DNA of 7,630 bases from JAJYVT01 sp027339205 (GTDB lineage Bacteria; Actinomycetota; Acidimicrobiia; Acidimicrobiales; RAAP-2): assembly GCA_027339205.1 (NCBI GenBank), contig DAHWOV010000006.1, positions 1-7,630 on the forward strand. The letters run 5' to 3'. A program made the translations under genes and the position numbers. Positions 4,825-7,630 of the stretch are shown one piece after another. The stretch's first letter is position 1. Each line of letters starts with the position of its first letter. The notes below the pieces were generated by a model. It was given only the letters and a program-made list of their open reading frames with translations, searched no databases and was not told the DNA's origin.

Positions 4825-6629
4825 TGCGCCGTTCGTTGTGGCGTCTCGGCGAGGTTGAACGCCGAGTTCACGAGCCCGACGTGGGAGAACGCCTGGGGGA
4901 AGTTGCCGACCAGCCGGCGCTCGCTGATGTCGTACTCCTCGGCGAGCAGCCCCACGTCGTTGCACAGCCTGAGGAGGCGATGGAAGAGCGCTTCAGCCTC
5001 TTCGCGCCGCCCTGCGAGCACGAGCGCGTCGACGAGCCAGAAGCTGCAGGCGAGGAACGCGCCTTCGCCACCGGCGAGGCCATCGGGAGTGCTGCCGGGG
5101 GTGCCGTCGTCGCCAGTGCGGTAGCGGCGCACGAGGCCCTCCTCGCACAGGTCGGAGGCGACGGCGTCGATGGTGCGCGCGATGCGATCGTCGTCGGGTG
5201 GGAGGAAGCCAACGAGCGGCAGGAGCAGGAGGCTCGCGTCCAGCTCGGTCGAGCCGTAGGCGCGCACGAAGCAGCCGCGGTCGGTGTCGAAAGCGCGCTC
5301 GCAGATCTCGGCGTGCATCTCGGCTCGGAGCGCCCGCCAGCGATCGAGGGGCCCGTCCAGGCCGGCCTCCTCCACGGCGCGCACCGCCCGGTCAATCGCG
5401 ACCCAGGCCATCACCTTGGAGTGCGTGAAGTGGCGCCGCCCGGATCGGACCTCCCAGATGCCTTCGTCGGGATCGCGCCACATCTGCTCGACGCGCTCGA
5501 CGAGCGCGCGTTGGAGCTCCCACGCCGTCGAATCTGGTGCCATGCCAGCGTGGCGGGCCTGGTGGAGGACGTCCATGACCTCGCCGTAGACGTCGAGCTG
5601 CACCTGGGTCGACGCGGCGTTGCCGATCCGCACCGGCCGGGAGCCTTCGTAGCCGGGGAGCCAGTCGAGCTCCAGCTCGGTGAGGCGGCGCTCGCCGGCG
5701 GGTCCGTACATGATCTGCAGCTGGGAGGGATCGCCCGCGCCAACGCGCAGCAGCCAGTCCCGCCACGCCTCGGCCTCGTCGCGATAGCCGGCACGTAGCA
5801 TCGCCTGCAGGGTGAACGTGGCGTCACGCAGCCAGCAGAAGCGGTAGTCCCAGTTGCGCCCACCGCCGAGCTGCTCGGGGAGCGAGGTCGTGGCGGCGGC
5901 GACGATGCCGCCGGTCGGCGCGTAGGTAAGGGCCTTCAAGGTGACAAGGGAGCGCACCACGGCCTTGCGATGCGGCCCGTCATAGGTGCACTGCGCGCTG
6001 AACTCTCCCCACCAGGCCTCGGTGTCGCGGATCGCTATGTCGGCGTCACCGCCGCATCGCCCCTCGGCGAACTGCGGGTGCCACGACAGCACGAACGGGA
6101 CCCGCTCGCCCGCCGCAACGCTGAAGGTGGCGACCGTGGAGAGGTTCTCGCCGCTCGTCTCAACCGGGGTGGCGAGACAGATGGCGTCGGGGCCGGCGAC
6201 GCCGTGGAGGTGGTCACCGGCGCGCTGCATCCACGGCACGACCCACCCGTAGTCGAAGCGGACGACGAGCTCCATTCGCATCGGGACCCGTCCGGCGATG
6301 CCCTCGACGACCCGCACGACGCTCGCATGGTCCGAGCGCGCCGGCATGCAGTCGACGACCCGAACCACCCCGTCATGGGTGTGGATGTCGGTCTCCAGCA
6401 CGAGGGTGGCGTCGCGATAACGGCGCAGCACCCGACGAGGAGAGGCTACAGGGGCGAGCTTCCAATAGCCGTGCTCGGCGTCGCCGAGCAGCGCGGCGAA
6501 GCACGCGCCCGAATCGAAGCGGGGCAGGCAGAGCCAGTCGATCGACCCGGTCGAAGCGACGAGCGCCGCGCTGTGCCCGTCGCCGATGATCGCGTAGTCC
6601 TCGATCCTCGAGGCTGGGCGTTCCATCAT
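4821..6629 (-). CDS. GH15 family glycoside hydrolase (glucoamylase/trehalase type)
   Basis: A predicted cytoplasmic 602-residue hydrolase of family GH15. The N-terminal module begins IEDYAIIGDGHSAALVASTGSIDWLCLPRFDSGACFAALLG, the standard opening of bacterial GH15 proteins. The (alpha/alpha)6 catalytic barrel carries RNWDYRFCWLRDATFTLQAM (about 258-277), DEGIWEVRSGRRHFTHSKVMAW (388 onward, with the region of the catalytic acid), GGEGAFLACSFWLVDAL, and GLLAEEYD (560-567) with the second catalytic glutamate, then GNFPQAFSHVGLVNSA. Family members hydrolyse glucosidic bonds by inversion; actinobacterial members include trehalases, and the substrate here is undetermined. No signal peptide is seen. 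I chose ATG 6629 (next codon also ATG) by homology. GTG 6704 would add 25 residues unlike the family and would run over the palindrome at 6671-6687. No good ribosome site is visible for either start. The stop overlaps naxE in ATGA. Confidence 0.93.
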   Translation of the reverse strand: MMERPASRIEDYAIIGDGHSAALVASTGSIDWLCLPRFDSGACFAALLGDAEHGYWKLAPVASPRRVLRRYRDATLVLETDIHTHDGVVRVVDCMPARSDHASVVRVVEGIAGRVPMRMELVVRFDYGWVVPWMQRAGDHLHGVAGPDAICLATPVETSGENLSTVATFSVAAGERVPFVLSWHPQFAEGRCGGDADIAIRDTEAWWGEFSAQCTYDGPHRKAVVRSLVTLKALTYAPTGGIVAAATTSLPEQLGGGRNWDYRFCWLRDATFTLQAMLRAGYRDEAEAWRDWLLRVGAGDPSQLQIMYGPAGERRLTELELDWLPGYEGSRPVRIGNAASTQVQLDVYGEVMDVLHQARHAGMAPDSTAWELQRALVERVEQMWRDPDEGIWEVRSGRRHFTHSKVMAWVAIDRAVRAVEEAGLDGPLDRWRALRAEMHAEICERAFDTDRGCFVRAYGSTELDASLLLLPLVGFLPPDDDRIARTIDAVASDLCEEGLVRRYRTGDDGTPGSTPDGLAGGEGAFLACSFWLVDALVLAGRREEAEALFHRLLRLCNDVGLLAEEYDISERRLVGNFPQAFSHVGLVNSAFNLAETPQRTAQ

Positions 6630-6670
6630 CTGGGATGCCGCCTGGTCCGAGTTGTCACGGGCAGGGAACC

Positions 6671-6687
6671 CGCAGTGGTCCACTGCG
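6671..6687. promoter_or_regulatory. 17-bp near-perfect palindrome upstream of the GH15 gene
   Basis: CGCAGTGG and CCACTGCG are exact inverted 8-mers around a single T. A further CCACTG occurs at 6691-6696, 11 bp on from the copy in the right arm. The element lies in the 133-nt space between the radical SAM stop (6763) and the preferred GH15 start (6629). The near-zero spacer suits a dimeric regulator better than an RNA terminator loop, and no T-run follows on the minus strand. Candidate operator for the GH15 gene; the regulator is unknown. Confidence 0.45.
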
Positions 6688-6762
6688 ATTCCACTGGTGC
6701 CCACGGCGATCCGGGCCGAGTGTCCGGCCCGGTCGGGCGTTGCCGGGAGCGTGGGGCGGTAC

Positions 6763-7630
6763 TCATACGGCGCAGCGGTAGGGGCGGGGCATGCTCCCGT
6801 CTCGCAGGCGCGCTCCGAGGAAGCGTTGGACGACGACCTGCTTGGCCTGGGCGAGGGTGCAGTCGGACTCGGCGATGCGCATGTCGGGACTGGAGCGGCG
6901 ATCGGCTCCGGCGGGGTGCCAGTAGAGCCCGTCGGCTGCCACCGTCAGCTCGGGCACGGTGCTCGTCTCGGCGATGTCGAGGCCGGAGTCGGAGAGGCCC
7001 CGGCGCAGGAGCGGGCGTACGACGAAGCTGTCGGTTGGGACACCCGCGTCGGCGAGCAGGGCGGCGACCTCGGTGACCTCGCCGGTGTTCTCCGGCGTCT
7101 CGGTCATCGCGACGCGCACCGCCAGGCCCAGCTCGACGAGGGTGGCGATGCCGTCCATCGTCTTGGCCCACGTACCCGCGCCCCGATGGGCGTCGTGGGT
7201 GGCGGGGCGTGCACCGTCGAGTGAGGTCTGCACGACGAGGTGTGGGTTGCCGGCCAGTGCGCGGAGCCGGTCGAGGCGGGTGGCCCGCAGCACGGTGGCG
7301 TTGGTGAGCAGCACGGTGGGCAGCGCTGCAGTGCCGTAGGCGAGGAGCTCGGCGATGTCGGGGTGTAAGAGCGGCTCGCCGCCGGTGAGGTAGAGCTCGG
7401 TGAAGCCCTCGGTAACGGCCTCGTCGACGAGGGCACGGAAGCGTTCGGCGGGAAGAAGCCGTGGAAGGGCGCGCGGCGAGGAGCCGACGGCGCAGTAGTC
7501 ACAGGCCAGGTTGCAGTGGAAGTTCGTGTAGACCCACAGGCGGCGGGGGAAGTAGGCGGTGCCGAACAGCGGCACCACTGGGAGGTCCTCGCTTCCGGCG
7601 TCGCCAATCTCCTTTTCGTCGACGTGGGGA
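6763..7630 (-). CDS. Radical SAM protein of unknown specificity (5' end probably outside window)
   Basis: A radical S-adenosylmethionine enzyme. Counting from GTG 7578 (271 aa): YTNFHCNLACDYC holds the CxxxCxxC [4Fe-4S] motif (Cys22, 26, 29), followed by LYLTGGEPLLHPDI with the SAM-binding GGE (66-68), LLTNATVL, and QTSLDGARPATHDAHRG, the usual order of a MoaA/PqqE-like TIM barrel. The C-terminal part has two cysteines (SDC and the final RCAV), too few for a full SPASM domain, so an auxiliary cluster is doubtful. The frame is open from 7578 to the window edge with G/C-rich third positions, so the true start probably lies upstream; GTG 7578 with GAGGA 7 nt before it is the best internal candidate. 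No substrate peptide or cofactor gene is visible. It precedes the GH15 gene by 133 nt on the same strand, but a shared pathway is not shown. Confidence 0.85.
   Translation of the reverse strand, partial: PHVDEKEIGDAGSEDLPVVPLFGTAYFPRRLWVYTNFHCNLACDYCAVGSSPRALPRLLPAERFRALVDEAVTEGFTELYLTGGEPLLHPDIAELLAYGTAALPTVLLTNATVLRATRLDRLRALAGNPHLVVQTSLDGARPATHDAHRGAGTWAKTMDGIATLVELGLAVRVAMTETPENTGEVTEVAALLADAGVPTDSFVVRPLLRRGLSDSGLDIAETSTVPELTVAADGLYWHPAGADRRSSPDMRIAESDCTLAQAKQVVVQRFLGARLRDGSMPRPYRCAV

Noticed and set aside
4824..5798. Long plus-strand open frame of 324 codons opposite GH15
   Set aside because: It is antisense to a clear GH15 coding sequence; long antisense frames are expected in G+C-rich genes, and its protein resembles no family.
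5970..7076. Long plus-strand open frame of 368 codons opposite GH15 and the radical SAM gene
   Set aside because: It spans two well-recognised minus-strand genes and their gap; its composition is that of a shadow frame.
1..7630. CRISPR array, tRNA, rRNA or insertion sequence
   Set aside because: No regularly spaced repeats, no cloverleaf-like segment and no transposase or terminal inverted repeats were seen by eye on either strand.

Overview
This is a high-G+C window in which codon third positions are overwhelmingly G or C and GTG start codons are common. The best lineage clue is a clear mycothione reductase with a mycoredoxin-type glutaredoxin domain next to it. Both belong to mycothiol metabolism, so the host is most likely an actinobacterium; the sequence alone does not settle the genus.

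Left part, plus strand (1-4198). The window opens inside the C-terminal third of a mercuric reductase (merA), ending in the diagnostic Leu-Ser-Cys-Cys tail. After a 155-nt gap comes a compact cluster: a CPIC-type peroxiredoxin-like protein, an uncharacterised small membrane protein, mycothione reductase (mtr), a mycoredoxin domain fused to a C-terminal membrane segment, and an OsmC-type thiol peroxidase. Three of the four junctions are tight: two are 4-nt GTGA start/stop overlaps certain in sequence, one is a probable GTGA overlap at mtr, and mtr to mycoredoxin is a 62-nt gap. Together these genes outline a route from NADPH through Mtr, mycothiol and mycoredoxin to peroxide-reducing thiol enzymes, placed directly behind mercury reduction. 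The OsmC gene is interrupted by one in-frame TAG codon that separates its two conserved cysteines.

Right part, minus strand (7630-4167, read right to left). A radical SAM protein, whose frame runs open to the window edge, is followed by a GH15 family glycoside hydrolase (glucoamylase/trehalase type). An NAD(P)H-hydrate epimerase (naxE/YjeF_N) gene then starts in an ATGA overlap with the GH15 stop. The naxE copy is broken: an in-frame TGA at codon 53, then a frame change where about 35-40 residues including the family's D-x-PSG segment are missing.

The two damaged genes, osmC and naxE, meet tail to tail and their 3' ends overlap by 32 nt. The most interesting content is the merA-linked mycothiol redox cluster with its membrane-tethered mycoredoxin and its unknown membrane protein, together with the two damaged genes. 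Two good palindromes (1665-1678 and 6671-6687) sit at gene starts. No RNA gene, insertion sequence or CRISPR array was seen.
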